Source of the DNA: CADDZP01 sp035948135
GTDB lineage: Bacteria > Actinomycetota > Acidimicrobiia > Acidimicrobiales > AC-14
Assembly: GCA_035948135.1 (NCBI GenBank)
Contig: DASZJL010000047.1
Coordinates: forward strand, 1 to 13,248
DNA length: 13,248 bases
Direction: 5' to 3'
Shown: positions 6,039 through 11,966 of the stretch, one piece after another
Layout of the letters: each line of letters begins with the position of its first letter
How positions within the stretch are numbered: the first letter of the stretch is position 1
Program-made: the position numbers and the translations under genes
Notes under the pieces: model-generated
Database searches by the model: none
What the model was told of the DNA's origin: nothing
Seen by the model: only the letters and a program-made list of their open reading frames with translations

Positions 6039-7226
6039 GTGACGGACCTCTACTGGGACCCGTACGACGAGGACATCGAACGGAATCCATACGAGACGTG
6101 GCGCCGGCTGCGCGACGAGGCGCCCGTCTATCGCAACGACAAGCTCGACTTCTACGCCCTGACGCGGTTTGCTGACGTGGAAGCCGCCCACCGCGACCCG
6201 CAGACGTTCAGCTCGAAGCGGGGCACGGTGCTCGAGATCATGGGCCCCGATCTCAGCCGCACCGGGCAGATGATCTTCCTCGATCCGCCCGAGCACACGA
6301 GCCTGCGCCAGCTGGTGTCACGGGCGTTCACGCCGCGGCGGGTCTCCGAACTGGAGGCGCGGGTGCGGGAGCTGTGTGCCGAGCTGCTCGATCCGTTCGT
6401 CGGCGCCTCCGAGCTCGACTACGTCGAGGACTTCGGCGACCATCTGCCGCCGATGGTGATCTCGTCCCTGCTCGGCCTCCCGAAAGAGGACCAGCGGACT
6501 GTGCGCCGCATCATCGACGGCATGTTCCACATCGAGCCGGGCGTCGGGATCGTCAACGAGACGGCGATGAACGCCGCCCTCGAAGTCAGCCGCTACGTCG
6601 GCGGCGAGCTTGCCAAGCGGCGCGACCACCCGAGCGATGACCTGCTCACGGCGTTGGTGGAAGCAGAGATCACCGACGAGAGCGGCGTCGTGCGCCGCAT
6701 GACCGAGGAGGAGACGGTCGAGTTCGCCATCCTGTTGTTCGTGGCCGGCACCGAGACCGTCGGCCGCCTGTTGGGGTGGGCCGCGGTCGTTCTCGCCGAC
6801 AACGCCGACCAGCGCAAGGAGCTGGCCGGGGACTCCTCGCTGCTCCCCAAGGCCGTCGAGGAGCTGTTGCGGCTCGAGGCGCCGTCCGGCATTCAGGGCC
6901 GGTGGACCACGAGAGACGTCGAGATGCACGGCACCGTGATCCCGAAGGATTCCAAGGTCCTGTTGCTCACGGCCGCCGCCGGCCGCGACGAGCGGGCCTA
7001 CCCCGACCCCGACCGCTTCGACATCCACCGGAGCGCCCAGCCGCACGTGTCCTTCGGCTACGGCATCCACTTCTGCCTCGGCGCCGCGCTGGCCCGGCTC
7101 GAGGGCAGGGTCGCCCTCGAGGAGACCTTGAAGCGGTTCCCCGAATGGGAGGTCGACCACACCCGGGCCGTCCGGCTGCACACGAGCACCGTGCGCGGCT
7201 ACACGAAGGTGCCGATCCTTGTCTGA
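6039..7226 (+). CDS. Cytochrome P450 monooxygenase
   Basis: A complete soluble bacterial P450 of 395 residues. Landmarks are FLDPPEHTSLRQLVSRAFTP in the C-helix region, the I-helix oxygen-activation motif AGTET (236-240), the K-helix ExxR as E275-L-L-R278, and the haem loop FGYGIHFCLGAALAR with proximal thiolate Cys346. It uses electrons from a ferredoxin and reductase, neither of which is in the window. The sequence resembles actinobacterial CYPs that hydroxylate terpenes, steroids or fatty acyl chains, but the family number cannot be fixed by eye. GTG 6039 is preferred over an in-frame TTG at 6003, because the latter would run through the promoter and into the divergent gene. Its last 8 bp overlap the Rieske gene start, so it heads a P450-Rieske-YciI operon and probably acts on the same substrate as the Rieske enzyme. 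Confidence 0.95.
   Translation: MTDLYWDPYDEDIERNPYETWRRLRDEAPVYRNDKLDFYALTRFADVEAAHRDPQTFSSKRGTVLEIMGPDLSRTGQMIFLDPPEHTSLRQLVSRAFTPRRVSELEARVRELCAELLDPFVGASELDYVEDFGDHLPPMVISSLLGLPKEDQRTVRRIIDGMFHIEPGVGIVNETAMNAALEVSRYVGGELAKRRDHPSDDLLTALVEAEITDESGVVRRMTEEETVEFAILLFVAGTETVGRLLGWAAVVLADNADQRKELAGDSSLLPKAVEELLRLEAPSGIQGRWTTRDVEMHGTVIPKDSKVLLLTAAAGRDERAYPDPDRFDIHRSAQPHVSFGYGIHFCLGAALARLEGRVALEETLKRFPEWEVDHTRAVRLHTSTVRGYTKVPILV
7205..7209 (+). promoter_or_regulatory. Ribosome binding site supporting the TTG start of the Rieske gene
   Basis: GAAGG lies 9 nt before TTG 7219, inside the P450 coding region. The next in-frame ATG (7243) has no such sequence in front of it, so this site favours the TTG start. 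Confidence 0.5.
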
Positions 7227-8151
7227 GCGCTTCCCGTTCCCGATGCCGTTCGGGTGGTTCAAGGTGGCGTTGGCCGACGAGATCCCGGTCGGCGAGCTCG
7301 TCACCCGCCACTACTTCGACACCGAGCTGGTGATCTGGCGGGACGCCGACGGCAGCGTCGCCTGCCAGGAGGCGTACTGCCCGCACCTCGGCGCCCACCT
7401 CGGGTGGGGCGGCACGGTCGAAGGCAAGAGCATTCGCTGTCCGTTCCACGGCTGGGCGTTCGACTGTGCGGGCGTCAACGTCGAGATCCCCTACGCCGAC
7501 CGCCCCAACCGCAAGGCCCGACTGCGGTCGTTCCCGGTGCGCGAACACGCCGGCATCGTCTTCGCCTGGTACCACCCGGGCGGCGACGAGCCGAAGTGGG
7601 AGCTCATCGACGTCCCGGAGTACACCGACGACGCCTTCGCGCCGTACGACGTCTACGACTACAGGGTCAGGACGTGCATCCAGGAGATGAGCGAGAACGG
7701 CTTCGACCACGCCCACTTCCAGTACGTGCACAGCCATCCGCGCGTCGGCATCACCGAGAAGGTCGAGCTCAACGGCTACGACCGAGAGGTGCTGACGTCC
7801 CAGGAGTTCCCGTCCTCGCGGGGGCCGGTCGACGCCCGCATTGACATCTACGGCCGCGGCCCGGGCTTCGCCATTACTCGCTACCGAGGTCTGCTCGAGG
7901 CGTCGCTCATCGGTTGCAGCACGCCCATCGACGACGAGACCACGCAGCTCACGTTCCTGTTCACGGTGAAGGACGCCGACGACGAGAAGACAGCGAAGAT
8001 CGCCAAGGCGTTCATCAAGTCCGTCACCAGCGAGGTCCAGCAGGACATCCCCATCTGGGAGCACAAGCTGTACCGGCCCAACCCTGCCCTCGCGCCCAGC
8101 GAGAAGCCCATCACCGAGTTCCGCCGCTGGTTCTCCCAGTTCTACGCATGA
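7219..8151 (+). CDS. KshA-like Rieske non-haem iron oxygenase, alpha subunit
   Basis: A 310-residue terminal oxygenase. The Rieske [2Fe-2S] ligands are C54-P-H56 and C74-P-F-H77 (CPHLGAHL and CPFHGW). The mononuclear iron site follows the pattern NxxDxxHxxxxH: N160, D163, H166, H171, with a likely third ligand Asp276 in QQDIPIW. The overall length, the single-subunit design and the C-terminal FRRWFSQFY ending resemble KshA, the oxygenase of 3-ketosteroid 9-alpha-hydroxylase, and related cholesterol 7-desaturase-type enzymes. It is shorter at the N-terminus than mycobacterial KshA (about 380 residues). It needs a KshB-like reductase, not seen here. TTG 7219 overlaps the P450 stop by 8 bp, and its own stop overlaps the YciI start as ATGA. 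Ring hydroxylation or desaturation of a polycyclic or terpenoid acid is plausible; the substrate is not determined. Confidence 0.93.
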   Translation: MSERFPFPMPFGWFKVALADEIPVGELVTRHYFDTELVIWRDADGSVACQEAYCPHLGAHLGWGGTVEGKSIRCPFHGWAFDCAGVNVEIPYADRPNRKARLRSFPVREHAGIVFAWYHPGGDEPKWELIDVPEYTDDAFAPYDVYDYRVRTCIQEMSENGFDHAHFQYVHSHPRVGITEKVELNGYDREVLTSQEFPSSRGPVDARIDIYGRGPGFAITRYRGLLEASLIGCSTPIDDETTQLTFLFTVKDADDEKTAKIAKAFIKSVTSEVQQDIPIWEHKLYRPNPALAPSEKPITEFRRWFSQFYA

Positions 8152-8423
8152 GCTACTGGCTGCTCATCTACGACCTGGTCGATGACTACTTGGAGCGGCG
8201 CGAGCCGCTGCGCGCGGAGCACCTGAAGCTGGCGCGCGCTGCGCACGGCCGCGGCGAGATGGTGATGGCCGGCGCGCTGGCCGATCCGTACGACTCGGCC
8301 GTCTTCGTCTTCAAGTCCGACGACACCGAGGTGATCGACCGCTTCGTCGCCCACGATCCCTACGTTCGCCAAGGCCTCGTGAAGAGCTTCCGGATCAGGC
8401 GCTGGAATGTTGTGATCGGCTAG
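8148..8423 (+). CDS. YciI-family small protein
   Basis: A 91-residue single-domain YCII protein (ferredoxin-like alpha/beta barrel). It shows the family layout: first strand MSYWLLIYDLV, His25 in RAEHLKLARAAHGRGEM, strand VMAGAL, then FVAHDPYVRQGLV with Asp70-Pro-Tyr. The His and Asp form the conserved putative active-site pair of this family, seen in dehydrochlorinase- and lactonase-like relatives, though most members have no known reaction. It starts at an ATG whose last two bases belong to the Rieske stop (ATGA), so its translation is coupled to the oxygenase. It may process an unstable hydroxylated or lactone-like product of the two upstream oxygenases (inference). Confidence 0.9.
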   Translation: MSYWLLIYDLVDDYLERREPLRAEHLKLARAAHGRGEMVMAGALADPYDSAVFVFKSDDTEVIDRFVAHDPYVRQGLVKSFRIRRWNVVIG

Positions 8424-8452
8424 CTGTCGTATCACCCGAGTCGGCCACACTC

Positions 8453-8467
8453 GCCGCCGCAGGCGGC
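8453..8467 (+). terminator. Hairpin 30 nt after the YciI stop
   Basis: GCCGCC (8453-8458) pairs with GGCGGC (8462-8467) around a GCA loop and is followed by CTGTTTGG, a short T-containing stretch. It is a plausible terminator for the P450-Rieske-YciI operon. The GC stem is short, so this is a modest call. Confidence 0.4.
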
Positions 8468-8525
8468 CTGTTTGGCTGGCCGCACGCCGAGCGGAGCGAG
8501 GCAGTCATGGGTGGGGGGAGCTCGA
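8468..8525. other. Intergenic stretch with palindromic GC-rich motif, no gene
   Basis: Between the two hairpins of the convergent gap lies GCCGAGCGGAGCGAGGC (about 8487-8503), an imperfect dyad with GCC/GGC ends, followed by a G-run-rich stretch. It may be part of a larger compound repeat together with the flanking hairpins. No open frame here is convincing. Confidence 0.35.
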
Positions 8526-8548
8526 GGGGGGAGGGTTTCCCTCCCCCC
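8526..8548. terminator. Strong bidirectional terminator hairpin between convergent genes
   Basis: GGGGGGAGGG (8526-8535), loop TTT, CCCTCCCCCC (8539-8548) form a perfect 10-bp stem. The last base overlaps the minus-strand TAG stop of the binding-protein gene (8550-8548). There is no T-tract on either side, as is common in high-GC actinobacteria. It can serve both converging transcripts. Confidence 0.7.
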
Positions 8549-9885
8549 TACGAAAGATTCGAAGGCCACTCGGGGCGGTGGTAGCCGTCGAAGCGGAGCT
8601 CGCCGCCCCGCAGCTCGCGGATGGTGAGGAAGTCGCCCTTGTAGCCCTTGTGGTCGTGGGGGCCGAACTGGACGTAGCAGGAGGGGCCGCCGTTGGTGGC
8701 CGGCATCCAGCGGATGCGCTCGAGGCCGTTGCGGACCTCTTCGGGGGTGGCCATCGCGGCGTTGGCGATGCCGTGGATGGCGGCGCGGGCGGTGTCGTAG
8801 GCGAGGGCGACGACGACGTTGCGCGACACCCGGCCGAACCGCTTCTGGAAGCGGTCGATCATGGCGTTGTAGTTGGCGTTGGCGCCGTCCTCGCCCAGCT
8901 GGTCGACGCCGTGCCAGCCCTCGAGCGCCGCGGCCCACTCGTTGGTGTTCGAATAGAACATGAACGCCGTACCCATGACCCGCGGCGGGTCCCAGCCCAG
9001 CTCGGCGAAGGCCTTGGCGAAGTGGAACGTCGAGTACCCGTAGCCGCCGTAGTAGAGCGCCTCACTCCCGGCGTCGCGCATGGCCGACAGGTGGTCGACC
9101 AGCCCGCGGGGGTTGGGGCCGAGGCGCACCTCGCGCGTGATGGTGAGGTCGAGACGTTGCGCTTCCTCGCGGAAGAAGTCGGCGTAGTCGCGACCCGACG
9201 AGCCCTGCTCCCAGAACATGCCGACCTTGCCGTGCCCCTGGCTGTACAGCCACTGGGCGCACATCACCCCTTCGGTGGGGATGTCGCCGTTGGCGACGGT
9301 GAAGCAGTAGTCGCTGGCGAACCGCCACGCGCCCGTCCACCCGATCGACGAGCAACGCCGCTCGTTGATCAGCTCCTGCAGCTGCAGGCAGTTGTCCGAG
9401 ATCATCGGTCCCAGCACGACCACGCAGCCCTGGTCGACCAGCCACTCGTAGCCCGTTCTGCACTTCAGATAGTTCTCGCGTGGCAGGCCACGGGCATCGG
9501 CGACCACGAGCTGCACGGGCCGGTCGTACACGCCCTCGTTCATGGCGTCCTCGATGGCGAGGATGGTGGGGTCGAGCCAGTCAGCGAGCAACTGGCCGAT
9601 ATCCATGTCGACCAGCACGCCGATCTTGACCGGCTCGAAGGGGTCGCCCTGGGTGGCGAGGCCGCGCGTCGGCGGATAGATGACGATCTGCCGGTGCGCC
9701 TTCTCGCCGACTCGGCCGCCGCCCTCGTACCAGCGCTCGCCGCTCGTGCCGGCCGCGGCGTCGTCGGCGCTGCCAGTACCCGACGCCACGCTGGTGACGG
9801 CCCGGTCAGGTTCGGCGATGCCGTGGTCGGTCGGCGCCGGGAACAGGCGCTCGGCCCACGGGCCCTCGGGCGGTGTCGGTTCCAC
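8548..9885 (-). CDS. Type I periplasmic-binding-fold protein (LivJ/Peripla_BP_6 type) without a signal peptide
   Basis: A 445-residue protein. Residues 86-440 form a branched-chain-amino-acid-type ABC substrate-binding fold: VKIGVLVDMDIGQLLADWL at the start, VVVLGPMISDNCLQLQELI (155-173), IPTEGVMCAQWLYSQGHGKVG (202-222) and VALAYDTARAAIHGIANA (359-376). Such proteins normally carry a lipoprotein signal. Here residues 1-75 are a Pro/Ala/Gly/acid-rich tail with no hydrophobic stretch and no lipobox, so the protein is probably cytosolic. GTG 9885 is chosen because TACAGT lies 8 nt upstream, as at other leaderless genes here; ATG 9918 is an in-frame alternative and adds only MCFRAGLQSSL, which is not a signal peptide either. 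No ABC permease or ATPase gene is adjacent. It may sense or bind a pathway ligand inside the cell, or be exported in an unrecognised way. Confidence 0.85.
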   Translation of the reverse strand: MEPTPPEGPWAERLFPAPTDHGIAEPDRAVTSVASGTGSADDAAAGTSGERWYEGGGRVGEKAHRQIVIYPPTRGLATQGDPFEPVKIGVLVDMDIGQLLADWLDPTILAIEDAMNEGVYDRPVQLVVADARGLPRENYLKCRTGYEWLVDQGCVVVLGPMISDNCLQLQELINERRCSSIGWTGAWRFASDYCFTVANGDIPTEGVMCAQWLYSQGHGKVGMFWEQGSSGRDYADFFREEAQRLDLTITREVRLGPNPRGLVDHLSAMRDAGSEALYYGGYGYSTFHFAKAFAELGWDPPRVMGTAFMFYSNTNEWAAALEGWHGVDQLGEDGANANYNAMIDRFQKRFGRVSRNVVVALAYDTARAAIHGIANAAMATPEEVRNGLERIRWMPATNGGPSCYVQFGPHDHKGYKGDFLTIRELRGGELRFDGYHRPEWPSNLS

Positions 9886-9893
9886 GAGCGAGG

Positions 9894-9899
9894 ACTGTA
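9894..9899 (-). promoter_or_regulatory. -10 box for the binding-protein gene, leaderless
   Basis: On the minus strand TACAGT (9899-9894) matches TANNNT and is followed by 8 nt and then GTG 9885. This is the same spacing as both halves of the promoter at 6019-6030. It argues for the GTG start over the in-frame ATG at 9918. Confidence 0.5.
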
Positions 9900-10012
9900 G
9901 GCCCGCGCGGAAACACATACATATCCGTACAAGGGCCGCGAACTTTCGGTGGAAGCGGTGGTTGCGCGCGGCAAAGCTGCGCACGGGGAGGATCAGAGCT
10001 GAGGGGGGCTGG
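9900..10012. other. Divergent intergenic region between binding-protein and tandem-repeat genes
   Basis: The region has an AT-rich patch at about 9911-9931 (ACACATACATATCCGTAC), likely part of a promoter or operator, although no clean -10 pair can be named. Further right, GAGGGGGG (about 10001-10008) lies about 4 nt before ATG 10013 and is a clear ribosome site for the plus-strand gene, so that mRNA has a leader, unlike its divergent neighbour. Confidence 0.45.
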
Positions 10013-10672
10013 ATGACAACTGTTCTCGATTCGGTGATCGGCCGGGTCAAGCCGGGCCGCATGGAGGATCACCTGGCGATGGGTGTGGAGGTGGTCAAGC
10101 TGTTCGACCGCCTCGGCGCCCGAAACCCGCGGCTGGCGATGGCGATCGCAAGCGGCGAGCCCGCAGGCACGTTCACGTTCTCGACCGAGTACGAGACCGC
10201 GGAGGCGTGGGGCGAGGTGGGCGATGCCATCAACAACGACGCCGAGTTCCAAGCGTTCGTCGCTCGGGTGTCGTCCCCCGACGCACCGTCGGAGATCCTG
10301 CAGTTCACCACTGCGAATGAGATCCCGCTTCGGCAGAACAACCCGACCCTGGGCAACATCGTCGAGGTCCATGTGACCCGTCCGATGCCGGGCCGGTTCG
10401 AAGCCGGGCTGGAGCAGTCGGCGCGCGTGTGCGAGCTGGTGGAGGCCCACGGGGCGACGAATGCACGGCTCTTCCAGATGGGATACGCGGGCCTGGGCAG
10501 CGGGATGACCATGCTCTCGTGGGAGTCCGAGAACCTGAAGGCCCAGGGCCGCCTCGCCGACGCGTGGGGGAGCGACCCCGAGATGGCTGACATAGCTCTC
10601 AAGTCGCGCTTCGGCGACCAGATGACGGCGATCCCGGTGTTCGACGGCATCTACCAGGTGGTGTCGATCTAG
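10013..10672 (+). CDS. Internally duplicated alpha/beta-barrel-like protein of unknown function
   Basis: A 219-residue soluble protein made of two similar halves, about 7-100 and 115-217. They align well: PGRMEDHLAMGVEVVKLFDR followed by LGARNPRL in half 1, and PGRFEAGLEQSARVCELVEA followed by HGATNARL in half 2. Each then has a Gly-rich turn and a strand (GTFTFSTEYE; GSGMTMLSWES), a Trp-containing helix (AEAWGEVGDAINNDAEFQAF; QGRLADAWGSDPEMADI) and a closing strand. This fits a fused dimeric alpha/beta-barrel (NIPSNAP/ABM-like) fold, in which one chain replaces a homodimer. No catalytic residues or metal site are evident. The start ATG has a strong GAGGGGGG ribosome site. It is divergent from the signal-less binding protein and convergent with the acyl-CoA dehydrogenase. 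It could bind or transform a hydrophobic intermediate (inference). Confidence 0.8.
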   Translation: MTTVLDSVIGRVKPGRMEDHLAMGVEVVKLFDRLGARNPRLAMAIASGEPAGTFTFSTEYETAEAWGEVGDAINNDAEFQAFVARVSSPDAPSEILQFTTANEIPLRQNNPTLGNIVEVHVTRPMPGRFEAGLEQSARVCELVEAHGATNARLFQMGYAGLGSGMTMLSWESENLKAQGRLADAWGSDPEMADIALKSRFGDQMTAIPVFDGIYQVVSI

Positions 10673-10684
10673 GCGATCGGACGG

Positions 10685-10708
10685 GTACCACGGTCAGGAC
10701 CGTGGTAC
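10685..10708. terminator. Bidirectional terminator hairpin overlapping the acyl-CoA dehydrogenase stop
   Basis: GTACCACGGT (10685-10694), loop CAGG, ACCGTGGTAC (10699-10708) is a perfect 10-bp stem, extendable by GGAC/GTCC with a two-base bulge. It lies 12 nt after the plus-strand stop at 10672. The minus-strand TGA (10696-10694) and the last four sense codons of the dehydrogenase are inside it. No T-tract is present. Confidence 0.7.
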
Positions 10709-11941
10709 GTCCTCCCACGGGAGGTCGTGCCACGGGTCTGGCTCGCGGGGGAGGCCGAGCACCCGCTCGCCGAGGATGTTCTTGTTCACTTCGGTGGTGC
10801 CGCCCTCGATGGTGTTGGCCCGGCTGCGCAGCATGCCCTTTACCTCGAACGGCATGCCGTCGACCCATGTCCCTGGCCAGGCGGTCGAGTCCATGCCCAG
10901 CAGGTCGGACGCGAGGAGCTGGAGGCGTTGGTTGAGCGACGCCCCGTGCACCTTGCCGATCGACGCCGCCGGACCTGGCGTGCCGCCGGCCCGCACCGTG
11001 GCTCGCACCCGTTCGTTGGTCCACGCCCGGATTCGCTCCTCGCTGTAGAGCAGCATCAGCTCCTGGCGCACCACGGGGTCGGTGGTGCGGCCGAGCTCGG
11101 CGGCCCGTTGCACGAGGCGCTGGGCGCCGGCCCCGCCGATGCGGTCCACGCCGCCTGACCCCGCGCCCGACACCATCTGGCGCTCGCCTGCGAGGGTCGC
11201 GTTCGCGACCCGCCATCCCTCACCGACGGGTCCGAGCCGATGCTCGTCGGGCACGCGCACGTCGCTGAGGAACACCTCGTTGAAGTCGACCTCGCCGCCG
11301 AGGTGGCGCAGGGGACGGACGTCGACGCCCGGTGCGTGCAGATCGACGACGAAGTAGGTCAGGCCCCTGCGCTTCGGAACGCTGGGGTCGGTGCGCGCCA
11401 GGCACACCGCGAAGTCGGAGAGGTGGGCCCACGTCGTCCATACCTTCTGACCGCTGAGCGTCCATTCATCGCCGTCGCGGACGGCGCGTGTGGCGAGCGA
11501 GGCGAGGTCGGACCCGGCGCCCGGCTCGCTCAAGAGCTGGCACCACTTCTCCTCGTTCTGCACGAGCGGCGGCAGGAAGCGCAAGCGCTGCTGCTCGGTG
11601 CCGTATGCGAACAGCGGTGGCGCCACCGCGCTGAGCCCGAGGGGATTGAGACGTCCGAGGTTGAACGGCGCCAGCACCCCTTCGGCGACACGCGCCTGCT
11701 CGGGCGAGAGGTCGAGTCCCCCGTACGCCACGGGCCAGGTGGCCACGACGAGGCCACTGTCGGCGAAAACGGGGTACCAGAACTCGTAATCGGCGCGGGT
11801 GCGCACGGCTCGGATGGCCGTCCTGCCACCGCGCGCCGCGGCGTCCTGCCATGCGTGGGGAACGTATTCGTCGGCCCAGGCCTGCACGACGGCGGTGACC
11901 TCCGCAGTCGACGACGAGCGGTCGAGCGGGAGCTTCGCCAC
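10694..11941 (-). CDS. Acyl-CoA dehydrogenase (FadE-like)
   Basis: A 415-residue flavoprotein of the acyl-CoA dehydrogenase family, which introduces the alpha-beta double bond in acyl-CoA. The N-terminal helical domain is about 1-130. The flavin/substrate motif WCQLLSEPGAGSDLASL (133-149) and GQKVWTTWAH (165-173 region) form the middle sheet. The C-terminal helical domain ends in RANTIEGGTTEVNKNILGER, with Glu379 at the position of the MCAD catalytic base, and RVLGLP. The type resembles the FadE proteins of actinobacterial steroid side-chain pathways, some of which work as heterotetramers; having a Glu base here means it could work alone. GTG 11941 is chosen because TATCTT lies 7 nt upstream; in-frame ATGs further upstream would overlap the divergent promoter and gene. 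The electron acceptor is presumably an ETF encoded elsewhere. Confidence 0.94.
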   Translation of the reverse strand: MAKLPLDRSSSTAEVTAVVQAWADEYVPHAWQDAAARGGRTAIRAVRTRADYEFWYPVFADSGLVVATWPVAYGGLDLSPEQARVAEGVLAPFNLGRLNPLGLSAVAPPLFAYGTEQQRLRFLPPLVQNEEKWCQLLSEPGAGSDLASLATRAVRDGDEWTLSGQKVWTTWAHLSDFAVCLARTDPSVPKRRGLTYFVVDLHAPGVDVRPLRHLGGEVDFNEVFLSDVRVPDEHRLGPVGEGWRVANATLAGERQMVSGAGSGGVDRIGGAGAQRLVQRAAELGRTTDPVVRQELMLLYSEERIRAWTNERVRATVRAGGTPGPAASIGKVHGASLNQRLQLLASDLLGMDSTAWPGTWVDGMPFEVKGMLRSRANTIEGGTTEVNKNILGERVLGLPREPDPWHDLPWEDVPRS

Positions 11942-11948
11942 GGGGCGA

Positions 11949-11960
11949 AAGATATACGTT
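11949..11960. promoter_or_regulatory. Second back-to-back bidirectional promoter (ACAD / MaoC)
   Basis: AAGATATACGTT contains TATCTT on the minus strand (11954-11949), 7 nt before GTG 11941, and TACGTT on the plus strand (11955-11960), 6 nt before ATG 11967. The two -10 hexamers abut exactly as at 6019-6030, and 8 of the 12 bases are identical between the two sites. Both genes would be leaderless. This decides ATG 11967 over ATG 11961 for the hydratase. Confidence 0.7.
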
Positions 11961-11966
11961 ATGCAG

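Noticed and set aside
8578..9900. 440-codon plus-strand frame opposite the binding-protein gene
   Set aside because: Its composition is Val/Ala/Gly/His repeats with no family features. The minus-strand reading is a recognisable binding fold.
9886..9918. ATG 9918 as start of the binding protein, giving a possible signal peptide
   Set aside because: The extra residues MCFRAGLQSSL are too short and not hydrophobic enough for export, and TACAGT with 8-nt spacing supports GTG 9885.
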